From Candidatus Fermentithermobacillaceae bacterium (GTDB taxonomy: Bacteria; Bacillota; Sulfobacillia; Fermentithermobacillales; DUSS01), in contig DUSS01000027.1 of the NCBI GenBank assembly GCA_012842495.1, positions 62,001 through 126,000 on the forward strand: a stretch of 64,000 bases of DNA. The letters run 5' to 3'. The position numbers and the translations under genes were made by a program. Shown one piece after another: positions 32,017 through 40,168 of this stretch. The notes under the pieces are model-generated. The model saw only the letters and a list, made by a program, of their open reading frames with translations. It did not search any database and was not told the DNA's origin. Positions within the stretch are counted from its first letter, which is position 1, and every line of letters begins with the position of its first letter.

Positions 32017-33116
32017 AAGGCTTCCGGTCCTCCGCCGCTTGATCCCAACACGTCGAGGTCTATCCTCACCACTTGCGACAGGTGCTTGGGCGTGTCGGGG
32101 TCCAGATTTTTCTTCATGGCCTTGAAATACGCGAGCATCTGCAATGGAACGACCATTGCCACCACCCTGTCCCAATCGTCGAGACTTTCCACCGGCACAT
32201 CCAAGACTACCTCCGCGCAGGAAACCGCCTTGCCAAGGGTTACGATTCGACCCGAGAAGCCTCGTAACTCCTCAAGGAGAGACGTCTCCTGTTCCGCAAG
32301 CGCGTCCGACGGAATCGAAATCACGAGGGTGGACTTGTCCACGAGTGATTTCGGGCCGTGGCGGAACTCCAGGGTGTAGAACGGCTGCGCGGTCTCAAGA
32401 GCCATTTCCGTCATCTTAAGCGCCCCTTCGCAGGCAATCCCGTACGCAGGTCCGCTACCGAGGGTCACGTACCTGGCTACGCTCTTGTCAGCAGCCAGCT
32501 TCTCCAGCGCGCCGGCGTTTCTCTGTATTACCTGCTCCACGATATACGGGACCTGATGAACGGCCCGGGACCTTCGCGAGTCTCCTGCGATCGCGGCAGC
32601 GATGGCTTGCAGGGCGAGGAGCATGGAGGTGAACGACCGGGTCATCACGACGCTCGCCTCGTCGCTGTCGGCGAGTGCGAGATGGAATCCGGCGGTCGCG
32701 GCGATCTCTGCGTCTTTACTGCAGGACACGGACATAATTCGGTTTCCTGCAAACGACGCCGCCACTTTCAGTGCCGCGACGGTCTCGCTGGTCTCACCCG
32801 AACGCGAGATCCCGATCACGAGAGTGCTTCCATTCCGCGCAAACACGGTTTCCGGATAGAGGATAATCTCGGAAGCCGGCACAGATCTGGCCGGCAATCT
32901 GAGGAATTTCGAGAAGATGCTCGCAGCCGAAAGACCAAGGTAATACGAGGAACCGCACCCCGTTAGCACGATTTCGCGAGGCGGCGGGGCCGAAAACATT
33001 CTTTCCGCGTCGCGCAGGTAACTTTCAACCTCACTTATGGCCGCTTTCAACACTTGTGGCTGACTTCGAATTTCGCTCCAGGTGCGTTCTCCTGGCAATC
33101 CAAATTCCTCCCTCAT
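32013..33116 (-). CDS. Double-SIS sugar isomerase/deaminase (AgaS-like)
   Basis: A 367-residue protein with two SIS domains: LTGCGSSYYLGLSAA near residue 51 and GISRSGETSETVAAL near residue 100 in the first, VTLGSGPAYGIACEGALKM and LEFRHGPKS in the second. Such GlmS-C-like proteins (AgaS, FrlB) deaminate or isomerise 6-phospho-amino sugars. In this operon the best fit is galactosamine-6-phosphate to tagatose-6-phosphate plus ammonia. ATG 33116 has no ribosome binding site, while TTG 33098 has GGAGG eight bases upstream (inside the first codons of the longer form), so translation may really start there. First structural gene after the regulator. Confidence 0.9.
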   Translation of the reverse strand: MREEFGLPGERTWSEIRSQPQVLKAAISEVESYLRDAERMFSAPPPREIVLTGCGSSYYLGLSAASIFSKFLRLPARSVPASEIILYPETVFARNGSTLVIGISRSGETSETVAALKVAASFAGNRIMSVSCSKDAEIAATAGFHLALADSDEASVVMTRSFTSMLLALQAIAAAIAGDSRRSRAVHQVPYIVEQVIQRNAGALEKLAADKSVARYVTLGSGPAYGIACEGALKMTEMALETAQPFYTLEFRHGPKSLVDKSTLVISIPSDALAEQETSLLEELRGFSGRIVTLGKAVSCAEVVLDVPVESLDDWDRVVAMVVPLQMLAYFKAMKKNLDPDTPKHLSQVVRIDLDVLGSSGGGPEAL

Positions 33117-33132
33117 CTTAATGACAATTTTG

Positions 33133-33151
33133 TTGTAACCTCATGTTGTAA
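33133..33151 (-). promoter_or_regulatory. Two direct half-sites upstream of the amino-sugar operon
   Basis: TTGTAA occurs at 33133-33138 and 33146-33151, 13 bp apart, just before the AgaS-like gene. The same hexamer forms the palindrome TTGTAATTACAA ahead of the GntR regulator gene (34219-34230). This suggests operator half-sites for that regulator. Confidence 0.4.
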
Positions 33152-33264
33152 TGATGTGTTCCGCCACCACATACCGGGCAATCGCCACGGGAAAAGACAG
33201 TGGAGCTGGCTCAGTTCAGTAACCCGGTCTTCGCCGCCTCCTGACCCCTCCTGCTACGTGGATC

Positions 33265-34134
33265 CTACCTCGATGAAGCATCCCTCTTCGGCAGATCCAC
33301 CTGGAAACGGCACCGGTCTCCCCGAACGACGCTCCGGCAGAATTCAATTGGCGTGTCCTGCCCATCTTTCCCTTTCATATAAGCCAGACGTTCAAGGAGC
33401 ATCACCGGAGCTCCGGGCCATATTCTCAGCCACGATGCCTCGTACTCGTCCGCCACAGCAGCTTCGAAAGTCTCCCGGGCCCTCGTCAGCTCCACACCGA
33501 AGTCTTGACCCAGGACGTCGTACAGAGGCCTGCCCCGGAAATCGATCCGGTCCAGGCCCTGGCAGTACTTCTCAGGCAGGTATGAAGTCTCGAGCATGAT
33601 CGGCTCCTCGTCGGCCAGGCGAAGTCTCGTCAGGTAAACCACCCTTTCCCCGGGTGCAAGCCCAAGTTTGGACGCGACAGCTTTGCTCGCAGCGGTGACG
33701 CCCTTTGACAGTATTTCAGAGCGCGGGCGAAGACCTTTGCGCATCACATCCTCCGTGAAGCTGTAGAAACCGACGAGTTCTTGTTCGATCTTGGGCCCTG
33801 CGACAAAGGTCCCCTTGCCCTGCTGCCTGACGATCAGCCCTTCGCTGACCAAGCTTGCCATGGTCTGCCTCACGGTCGTCCGGCTGACACCGTACATCCT
33901 GCACAGCTCAGGTTCCGATGGTATCAGATCTCCCGGCGCCCACTCCCCTGTCTCGATCTTCTCCTTCAGGATCTGCTTCAGCTGGTGGTACTTCGGTACC
34001 GGACTCCCACCATTCAGGCGCCCGTTCGTCTCGAGTCTAAATGCCACTTCCGTGCCCCCATCCGGTGCGCCACCGAGATGATCACCGCAGACCGGCTCCG
34101 GACGGATGTCTTCCTTGCTCTTGAGTTGGCCCAC
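33265..34134 (-). CDS. GntR-family (HutC/NagR subfamily) regulator
   Basis: A 289-residue repressor-type protein. A winged helix-turn-helix covers about residues 46-115 (PKYHQLKQILKEKI, GDLIPSEPELCRMYGVSRTT, QQGKGTFV), followed by a UTRA ligand domain (about 130-280), which in this subfamily binds phosphosugars. The first about 45 residues are unusual for the family and may not be translated: GTG 34134 has a poor ribosome binding site and an in-frame GTG about 30 codons further in is possible. Its place ahead of the amino-sugar operon, with a palindrome upstream, suggests it controls that operon and itself. Confidence 0.9.
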   Translation of the reverse strand: MGQLKSKEDIRPEPVCGDHLGGAPDGGTEVAFRLETNGRLNGGSPVPKYHQLKQILKEKIETGEWAPGDLIPSEPELCRMYGVSRTTVRQTMASLVSEGLIVRQQGKGTFVAGPKIEQELVGFYSFTEDVMRKGLRPRSEILSKGVTAASKAVASKLGLAPGERVVYLTRLRLADEEPIMLETSYLPEKYCQGLDRIDFRGRPLYDVLGQDFGVELTRARETFEAAVADEYEASWLRIWPGAPVMLLERLAYMKGKDGQDTPIEFCRSVVRGDRCRFQVDLPKRDASSR

Positions 34135-34218
34135 CGCCGGAGCAAGCGTATCCTGCGGCTCCCTGCGGGAACGTTCGGCGCACAGCTTCCTCGCATTTCA
34201 TCGTTTCGATTTGTCCTG

Positions 34219-34230
34219 TTGTAATTACAA
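34219..34230. promoter_or_regulatory. Palindrome TTGTAATTACAA, likely GntR operator
   Basis: A perfect 12-bp palindrome about 85 bp upstream of the GntR gene; the half-site recurs twice before the AgaS-like gene. Spacing and symmetry fit a dimeric GntR regulator. The rest of 34135-34415 holds nothing else recognisable. Confidence 0.5.
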
Positions 34231-34415
34231 GTCTAGGTACTCTCTTTCGACACACCCGGCGCAATTCCTCTGGTATATAGTGGGAATCGCAACTTCCGCC
34301 CTGGCGGAGCATTCTACCTCGCACACATCTAGGTCTACCTCAATCTCGTCTCCGGGAGGAAAGCAATCTCGTCCAGCTGCAGTTTCGAGTGCAGGCACAC
34401 GCAACCCCTTGCCAA

Positions 34416-34955
34416 CTAACCGCTTCCCAACCTTCTGGCCAGTTCCGCTCCGAACTCGGGCAAGTCGTCAGGAGTACGGGAAGTAATCAGGTTTCCGTCT
34501 ACCACCACCGGCTCGTCTACGACTATCGCCCCCGCATTTCGCAGGTCGTCCCAAATACCCCTATAGCCTGTAACTCGCCTTCCTTTCAGGACGCCTGCGG
34601 AAATCAAGACCTGGGGTCCGTGACAGATCGCCGCCACGACCTTACCTTTGGAGAAAGCTTCCCTCACGAGATCCAGGGCGTCCGGGTTGGTTCTGAGTTT
34701 CTCGGGACAGTACCCTCCAGGGATGACCAGGCCATCGATGTCATCAACGCGCAGGTCCTGAACGGATAGATCCGGCCGGCACACGTAGCCGGTCTTACCC
34801 TGGTATTCCGGCTTTCCGGTACCCGCTATCAGTACCCTGCAACCCGCTTCTTTAAGCCGGTAGACCGGGTACCACAGCTCCAGGTCTTCGTATTTGGCTT
34901 CGACGAGCACCGCCACGACACCCGTCCGATTTGATGCCATCCGGGCTTGACTCAC
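34416..34955 (-). CDS. DJ-1/PfpI family protein
   Basis: A 179-residue type-1 glutamine amidotransferase-like protein. The nucleophile elbow AAICHGPQVL gives C111 and H112, and the N-terminal VEAKYEDLE supplies the conserved Glu (E19). The length and DGLVIPGGYCPEKLR match the PfpI/YhbO-type group, linked with protein or nucleotide deglycation and stress resistance, or protease activity in archaea. GTG 34955 is chosen because AGGAG and a second GAGGA precede it. It is transcribed alone, divergent in function from the operons on either side. Confidence 0.9.
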   Translation of the reverse strand: MSQARMASNRTGVVAVLVEAKYEDLELWYPVYRLKEAGCRVLIAGTGKPEYQGKTGYVCRPDLSVQDLRVDDIDGLVIPGGYCPEKLRTNPDALDLVREAFSKGKVVAAICHGPQVLISAGVLKGRRVTGYRGIWDDLRNAGAIVVDEPVVVDGNLITSRTPDDLPEFGAELARRLGSG

Positions 34956-35202
34956 AGATCCTCGCTCCTTTCTGTAGACCGGTGTACTCAAGCTTGGGTC
35001 CGGGAAACCCGGTCAAGCAAGACCAATTGTATCGCAAGCTGCCATTCACTGCGCGAGACTGACAATCCGCTCACATTTCCACCGAGTTTGGCCGCACACG
35101 GTCGAGCTTCTCGGCGGCTAGCAGGCCGCAACATGCTATCGCTCTAAGCGCTGGTAGACAAAAAACGACTGACGCGTTGTTGGCTCGCCCACCAGTGCCT
35201 TC

Positions 35203-35310
35203 TCACCTCTTTATAATTTTCATCGCAAAATACAGCACCACCATGACTCCGAATATCGTCAGCATGGAAATGCCGCCAATCCGGAGCGTTTCCACAACTA
35301 CAGCGTTCAC
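35203..35310 (-). CDS. OadG-like small membrane subunit (35 residues)
   Basis: A short gene 58 bases after the decarboxylase beta-subunit gene, GTG start. The product has one hydrophobic helix (ISMLTIFGVMVVLYFAM) followed by a basic end (KIIKR), the plan of OadG-related small subunits that accompany Na+-pumping decarboxylases and anchor or assemble the complex. Too short for certainty, but the position and membrane topology fit well. The stretch from 34956 to 35202 shows no other gene. Confidence 0.6.
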   Translation of the reverse strand: MNAVVVETLRIGGISMLTIFGVMVVLYFAMKIIKR

Positions 35311-35368
35311 TGAGAAGCACCTGCCTTTCACGGGAAGCTATGATGTCAGTCCCGCCCAAGGTCCGGTC

Positions 35369-36472
35369 TCACCGTACCAGTGCCAGCACCATCGCCCCCG
35401 CGATGACCGAAGCGATTTGGCCGGCCACGTTGGCACCCACAGCTTGCATGAGCACGAAGTTCTGCTCATCTTCCTTTTGGGCCATCTTCTGAACTATCCG
35501 TGCCGACATCGGAAACGCTGAAATCCCGCAGGCACCTATCATGGGATTGATCTTGTCCTTCCTGAACAGGTTGAGGAATTTCGCGAACAATACCCCACCT
35601 GCCGTATCCAGGACAAACGCAACGAAGCCCATGGCGATGATCACTAGAGTGGTTGGCGTGAGGAATTGCTCGGCCTTCATAGTAGAGCCAATTGTAATAC
35701 CCAGGAAGAGCGAGGTCAGGTTCGCCAGCTCATTCTGCGCCGACCTGGAAAGCCTGTCAACAACCCCCGATTCTCTCAAGAGATTTCCGAACATGAGGGA
35801 ACCGACCAGGGCCACGCTTTCCGGAGCGATCATGCCCGCGAGCAGGGTGACAATAATGGGAAATAATATCCTCGTCCGGCGGGGGATTTCCACGGCAGCT
35901 ACCGGAGGCATCTTGATCCTGCGTTCCTCCCTGGTAGTAAGGGCCCTTATAACCGGCGGCTGGATGATGGGCACCAGGGACATGTACGAATACGCCGCAA
36001 CCGAGATTGGACCCAGAAGACGCGGAGCAAACTTGGTAGCTACATAAATGGAAGTCGGCCCGTCCGCCGCGCCGATAATTCCGATGGCGGCCGCCTCTTT
36101 TAAAGGATAGCCAGCCAGAGCCGCCATGAGCATGGTGAGGAATATGCCCAGCTGGGCCGCAGCCCCCAGGAATATGGTGAACGGCTGGGAAAGAAGAGGC
36201 CCGAAGTCTATCATCGCTCCTACGCCAATGAATATGAGGAGCGGAAAGAGTTCGGTGATGATGCCAGCCCGGTACAGAATCGTTAGAAACCCGTGGTCAC
36301 CCACGGCCGACGAGAACGGAATATTGGAGATTATCGCCCCGAACCCTATGGGCAGAAGTAGTACAGGTTCGTATTGTTTGACGATGGCAAGGTATATGAG
36401 TCCGAGACCGATACCGATCATCAGGGCTTGTCCCCACGTGAGTGCCAGAAAGCCACCGAAAAGTCCGTTCAC
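35369..36472 (-). CDS. Na+-translocating decarboxylase beta subunit (OadB/MmdB family)
   Basis: A 367-residue membrane protein that couples decarboxylation of carboxybiotin to Na+ export. Landmarks: LLLPIGFGAIISNIP near residue 50, GAADGPTSIYVATKFAP with the conserved Asp of the Na+ site, NLTSLFLGITIGS, DTAGGVLFAKF and GACGISAFPMSARIVQ. GTG 36472 has GGGAGGAGG eight bases upstream, so the longer open frame back to 36574 is probably leader. No alpha (carboxyltransferase) or biotin-carrier gene is nearby; those must be elsewhere. The upstream leader holds a candidate riboswitch and terminator. Confidence 0.92.
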   Translation of the reverse strand: MNGLFGGFLALTWGQALMIGIGLGLIYLAIVKQYEPVLLLPIGFGAIISNIPFSSAVGDHGFLTILYRAGIITELFPLLIFIGVGAMIDFGPLLSQPFTIFLGAAAQLGIFLTMLMAALAGYPLKEAAAIGIIGAADGPTSIYVATKFAPRLLGPISVAAYSYMSLVPIIQPPVIRALTTREERRIKMPPVAAVEIPRRTRILFPIIVTLLAGMIAPESVALVGSLMFGNLLRESGVVDRLSRSAQNELANLTSLFLGITIGSTMKAEQFLTPTTLVIIAMGFVAFVLDTAGGVLFAKFLNLFRKDKINPMIGACGISAFPMSARIVQKMAQKEDEQNFVLMQAVGANVAGQIASVIAGAMVLALVR

Positions 36473-36541
36473 TTGATGGTCCTCCTCCCTTTCAACAAAA
36501 ACTGTCTGTGTATTCATGCCGCTTCTGGCGGTACTCAGTAC

Positions 36542-36646
36542 GGTTGCATTCCCCAACAAGAAAGCCTCTGTCATGTGGCCGCGCGAGCAGTCGCGGACCA
36601 GCCAGATCCCGGGGTTGCATCGCCCAATAAAAAAGCCCCTATCCTG
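36542..36646 (-). repeat. 34-bp imperfect direct repeat in the oadB leader
   Basis: 36542-36575 and 36613-36646 match at 27 of 34 positions, 71 bp apart. The upstream copy (36613-36646) contains the 3' half and U-tract of the leader terminator; the other is a decayed copy (GGCTTTCTTG, then TTGGG) whose ACAGAGG still complements the leader CCTCTGT. It looks like a local duplication of the terminator end. Confidence 0.7.
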
Positions 36647-36662
36647 CGATGCAGGACAGAGG
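36626..36662 (-). terminator. Leader terminator upstream of oadB
   Basis: A near-perfect stem (36651-36662 with 36636-36647, two mismatches, loop ATC) followed on the minus strand by TTTTTT. Its 5' arm includes the CCTCT that also closes the upstream aptamer-like fold, so the two structures exclude each other. Confidence 0.8.
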
Positions 36663-36797
36663 TCTCACCACTCACCGTTCCGCCGGGCTTTCGCCGTGCT
36701 GACGGCGGATACGACGCCGGGCCTCCAGAGCTCGTTTTCGTGCCGAACCAGCACATCAAGACTCGCTCCGCAAACCCGTCGCCGGTTACTCCCCTCT
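36658..36797 (-). promoter_or_regulatory. Candidate metal-ion type riboswitch in the oadB leader
   Basis: On the minus strand the fold opens with AGAGGGGAGTAACC (from 36797) and closes with GGTGAGACCTCT (to 36658). AGAGG pairs with CCTCT and ACC with GGT, leaving GGAGTA and TGAGA facing each other. That framing resembles the yybP-ykoY (Mn2+) class; an internal CGTCGTATC and a CACGGCGAAAGCC loop are also reminiscent. Because the closing strand is also the 5' arm of the terminator, forming the fold would allow read-through (an on-switch). The downstream gene is a Na+ pump, so a Na+-sensing class is another possibility. Family assignment is tentative. Confidence 0.45.
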
Positions 36798-37004
36798 ACC
36801 CGTTAAGTCCGGTACGGAGAAATCGGGGCCCCCGCTCTCGTCGGACAGACCGCTGTACAACACCTTTATGATACCATATGGACAATGGAAGTCGTACAAA
36901 CTGTGTAAGCCGGTCACCGTATGCAATCGTTCACTGCACCTTCGCCCGCCGGGTCAAGTCTTAGTACGCCCAATGCGTCATCCAATCCCGTCCTCTCGCG
37001 TACC

Positions 37005-38843
37005 CTACCGCACCTGCGCGAATCCCCTGTAAACCACTCCCCTGGGCGTGTCGAGCGTCACCCGTTCACCGTCTCTGATCACCTTCGTCGCTCTCGAGGC
37101 ACCTACCACAGCGGGGATGTTAAGCTGGAGCGCGAGCACCGCACCGTCAGAGGTGAGCCCGCCCTGCTCCATGACGAGACCCCCGGCCTTCTTCAAGGCC
37201 GGTACAAAACTCCTATCCACGGTCGCCGCAACCAGGATATCCCCTTCGCCCATCTTCGCAAAAGCTTCTTCGCCCGACATAGCTACCCTCGCAATGCCTG
37301 ATACCGGTCGTGAACCGATTCCGGCTCCTTTGACTATTACGTCGCCCACTGTGCGGATCTGAAGCATGTTAGTGGTCCCGGCTATCCCGACCGGCGTTCC
37401 CGCCGTGAGAACAACCAGAGAGCCGTCTTCTAGAAGCCCCTCCTGTCTTAAGATCTCGACGGCGGCGTCAGAAGGAAACCCACCCGGAGAAAGCGGGGGC
37501 GCCAGACGCGCCTCCACCCCCCAGACAAGGGTGAGGTGTCCTAACGTCTTTTCGTGAGGTGTAACCGCAAGTATGGGTACTGCAGGTCTGAACCTCGCAA
37601 CCATCCTGGCAGTGTAGCCGGATTCCGTGGGCGTCACTATCGCCGAGGCCCTAAGGTCGCGCGATGCGTTTACGGCAGCCCTGCTGATAACCTCCGTTAT
37701 CGTGGGTGCCACCTCAGAGGAAGATAGACAACATCTAACAGCCGGTACCGCAATTTCGTCCGGCATTTGCGGAACCTGCCACGTACTCCGACCGGCCGAG
37801 GACCCGCCCAGCATACTTTCCTCAGCTTTAAGCGCGATCGAGGCCATCACCCGCACCGCTTCGACTGGATAAAGACCCGTCGCCGTTTCTGCCGAGAGCA
37901 TGACCGCGTCCGTCCCGTCGAAGATCGCGTTGGCCACATCGGAAGCTTCCGCTCTGGTAGGCCGGGGTTTTTCCACCATCGATTCGAGCATCTGAGTCGC
38001 GGTGATCACCGGCTTACCCAGAAGGTTGGCCCGGGCTATCATCATCTTCTGCAAAAGAGGTACTTCTTCGGGAGGAAACTCTACCCCGAGGTCTCCTCTG
38101 GCCACCATGAGCCCGTCTGACGCTTTGAGTATTTCGTCCAGGTTCTTGACAGCTGCAACCGACTCTATCTTGGCGATTATCTGGGCGGAACTCCCCGATT
38201 CCTCCAGCACCCGCCTGACGTCCAGGACGTCCCCGGCGGTATGCACGAAGGAAGCAGCCACGAAGTCTATCCCCATCGACGCGCCAAACTTGATGTCCTC
38301 GACATCCCGAGGATCCAGGGCGGGCAGGCCGAGGTCAACACCGGGTACCGACACCTTTTTCCTGTCGGATATCACGCCCTCGTTAAGCACCCTGGTGAAA
38401 ATGTCTTCCCCCGAAACCTCGTTTACTTCCAGCACTATGTTGCCGTCGTCCAGAAGTATCCTGGAACCTTTCGAGACCCTTTCGGGTAGTTTCTTATATG
38501 TGACGGTGGCGATTTCCGAGGTACCCGTCACGTCTCTTGAAGTCAGAACAAACCTTTGACCGGGCCGAAGGTGAGCGCGGCCTCCTTCGAACAACCCCAG
38601 GCGTATCTCCGGCCCTCTTGTATCGAGCATGAGACCGGTGCGCCGGCCCGCACGCCGGGAGGCGGCTTTGACCAGGTTGATTCTGGCACCATGTTCTTCC
38701 CTAGTGCCGTGGGAAAAGTTAAACCGGGCTACCGACATGCCGCAGTGGATCATTTGAACCAGGATGTCTTCACTTTGACAAGCTGGTCCTATGGTACAGA
38801 CGATTTTGGTCCTAGGTCTCCTGGGACAACCGCTCATCCACAT
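37005..38843 (-). CDS. pyk: Pyruvate kinase with C-terminal PEP-utiliser domain
   Basis: A 612-residue glycolytic enzyme making pyruvate and ATP from PEP and ADP. The core has TKIVCTIGPA, ARFNFSHGTREEH, LMLDTRGPEI, IAKIESVAAV (Mg2+ ligand Glu) and ARGDLGVE. After the regulatory C domain (about 360-480) comes an extra domain of about 120 residues, as in Bacillus-type enzymes (SRPVSGIARVA, VMEQGGLTSDGAV). The His normally found in the GGLTSH motif of this domain is Asp here, which should rule out phosphotransfer by it. Start ATG 38843, or ATG 38837 two codons in. It follows pfkA in the direction of transcription. Confidence 0.96.
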   Translation of the reverse strand: MWMSGCPRRPRTKIVCTIGPACQSEDILVQMIHCGMSVARFNFSHGTREEHGARINLVKAASRRAGRRTGLMLDTRGPEIRLGLFEGGRAHLRPGQRFVLTSRDVTGTSEIATVTYKKLPERVSKGSRILLDDGNIVLEVNEVSGEDIFTRVLNEGVISDRKKVSVPGVDLGLPALDPRDVEDIKFGASMGIDFVAASFVHTAGDVLDVRRVLEESGSSAQIIAKIESVAAVKNLDEILKASDGLMVARGDLGVEFPPEEVPLLQKMMIARANLLGKPVITATQMLESMVEKPRPTRAEASDVANAIFDGTDAVMLSAETATGLYPVEAVRVMASIALKAEESMLGGSSAGRSTWQVPQMPDEIAVPAVRCCLSSSEVAPTITEVISRAAVNASRDLRASAIVTPTESGYTARMVARFRPAVPILAVTPHEKTLGHLTLVWGVEARLAPPLSPGGFPSDAAVEILRQEGLLEDGSLVVLTAGTPVGIAGTTNMLQIRTVGDVIVKGAGIGSRPVSGIARVAMSGEEAFAKMGEGDILVAATVDRSFVPALKKAGGLVMEQGGLTSDGAVLALQLNIPAVVGASRATKVIRDGERVTLDTPRGVVYRGFAQVR

Positions 38844-38911
38844 TCCCCCTGCCTGTCTTGGAACACCGCTAAGTTTGGCAAAGCTTCCTGTCGCTCACCA
38901 AGACACTGCTT

Positions 38912-39868
38912 TTACCTGGCAAGATCCTCGGCCATCTCATAGAGTTCCCTGTCGATTTCCTTTTGCTTGCTTACGACTTCCTCGGCCGGATTTGCCACGA
39001 TGGTATCACCGTGAATTCCCAGGACGAGCCCTGACTTGCCTTCCAGGAGCAAATCCACGGCTTTCGCTCCCATTCTGGATGCCAGCAGCCGGTCGAACGC
39101 AGTCGGAGTACCACCCCTTTGAACGTGCCCGAGCACGGTTACCCGGACTTCGGTGCCCATGCACTTTTCTATCTTCTGCCCCACCTCAAGGCCGCTGGCC
39201 GCTCCTTCAGCTACCACTATGATACTGTGCTTTTTTCCCCGAGCGATGCCCCGCTCGAGCCTTGCGCAGACTTCCTCCACGGACAAGGGTATCTCAGGGA
39301 TCATAATGCTCTCGGCACCTCCGGCCACTCCCACGGCGAGCGCCAGGAAACCGGCTTTTCTTCCCATGACCTCGACGACGAAAATGCGCTCGTGGGACGT
39401 GGCGGTGTCCCTGAGCCTGTTCACCGCTTCCACTCCTGTGTTCACCGCGGTGTCAAAGCCGATGGAGTAATCAGTCCCCCAGATATCGTTGTCGATGGTC
39501 CCGGGAACGCCGATCGTTCTGACACCGCGTTTCTCCAGCTCGATCATGCCCCGGAAACTACCCTCGCCACCGATGACCACGAGGCCGTCGATTCCGGCCC
39601 CTCTTATCCTGGCAGCCCCGAGGTCCTGCCCCTCCGGACGCATAAACCGTTCAGACCTGGCCGTATGAAGGATCGTCCCTCCGCGGTGGATTATGTCCGC
39701 AACCGAGCTCAAGTTCATTCGATTTATTTCTCCGTCCAGCAGCCCGTCATAGCCTCGATAAATGCCGAACACGTCGGCTCCTCGAGAAATACCCCTTCTT
39801 ACCACAGCTCTTATGGCGGCGTTCATGCCGGGCGCATCGCCGCCGCTGGTCAACACCGATATCCTCAC
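38912..39868 (-). CDS. pfkA: ATP-dependent 6-phosphofructokinase
   Basis: A 318-residue enzyme, standard length. SVLTSGGDAPGMNAAIRA starts the ATP site; GGEGSFRG carries Glu where most enzymes have Asp (GGDGS); PGTIDNDIWGTDYSIGFDTA holds the catalytic Asp. Gly at both positions that differ in PPi enzymes (after GGE and in PGTID) argues for ATP as phosphoryl donor. It lies between the small DUF2007-like gene and pyk, forming a dnaE-pfkA-pyk unit common in Firmicutes. Confidence 0.96.
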   Translation of the reverse strand: MRISVLTSGGDAPGMNAAIRAVVRRGISRGADVFGIYRGYDGLLDGEINRMNLSSVADIIHRGGTILHTARSERFMRPEGQDLGAARIRGAGIDGLVVIGGEGSFRGMIELEKRGVRTIGVPGTIDNDIWGTDYSIGFDTAVNTGVEAVNRLRDTATSHERIFVVEVMGRKAGFLALAVGVAGGAESIMIPEIPLSVEEVCARLERGIARGKKHSIIVVAEGAASGLEVGQKIEKCMGTEVRVTVLGHVQRGGTPTAFDRLLASRMGAKAVDLLLEGKSGLVLGIHGDTIVANPAEEVVSKQKEIDRELYEMAEDLAR

Positions 39869-39869
39869 G

Positions 39870-40091
39870 TTACACCCTCGCCGCTCCCTTTATCTGCATG
39901 ATCAAACAGTGGGCATCCCGCGCCTCGATTTCCGGCACCAGGAGCTCCACCTCCCGTCCTCGCCCGTCTCGACCTGTACACGTGGTCCTGAGCATCACCA
40001 GGAGGCCTTCCCTGGTCAGCATATTCTTGATGCGCTCAGCTTCCATCCATCCCGACGCCACGTAAACTACTGTCCACACAGGCGGGCCCAT
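39870..40091 (-). CDS. Small DUF2007-like protein
   Basis: A 73-residue protein beginning WTVVYVASGWMEAERIKNML, typical of DUF2007-type signal-transduction or PII-like small proteins: an alpha/beta fold with an N-terminal strand then a helix that reads inter-domain positions. Length and its place between dnaE and pfkA match a conserved Firmicutes arrangement. One base separates it from pfkA, so it is in the same transcript. No function is established. Confidence 0.7.
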   Translation of the reverse strand: MGPPVWTVVYVASGWMEAERIKNMLTREGLLVMLRTTCTGRDGRGREVELLVPEIEARDAHCLIMQIKGAARV

Positions 40092-40168
40092 GCCCCGTCA
40101 AGGGTCGCGGGCTTCCCTCCTTTCGCTGCATCTTAGTTATTTTCCTTTTGCTCTTGCCTGTTAGCTTG

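Noticed and set aside
36626-36800. The oadB leader read as a T-box
   Set aside because: The T-box sequence TGGNACCGCG is absent (TGGTGAGACC instead), and no stem I plus specifier pattern fits; the gene is also not amino-acid related.
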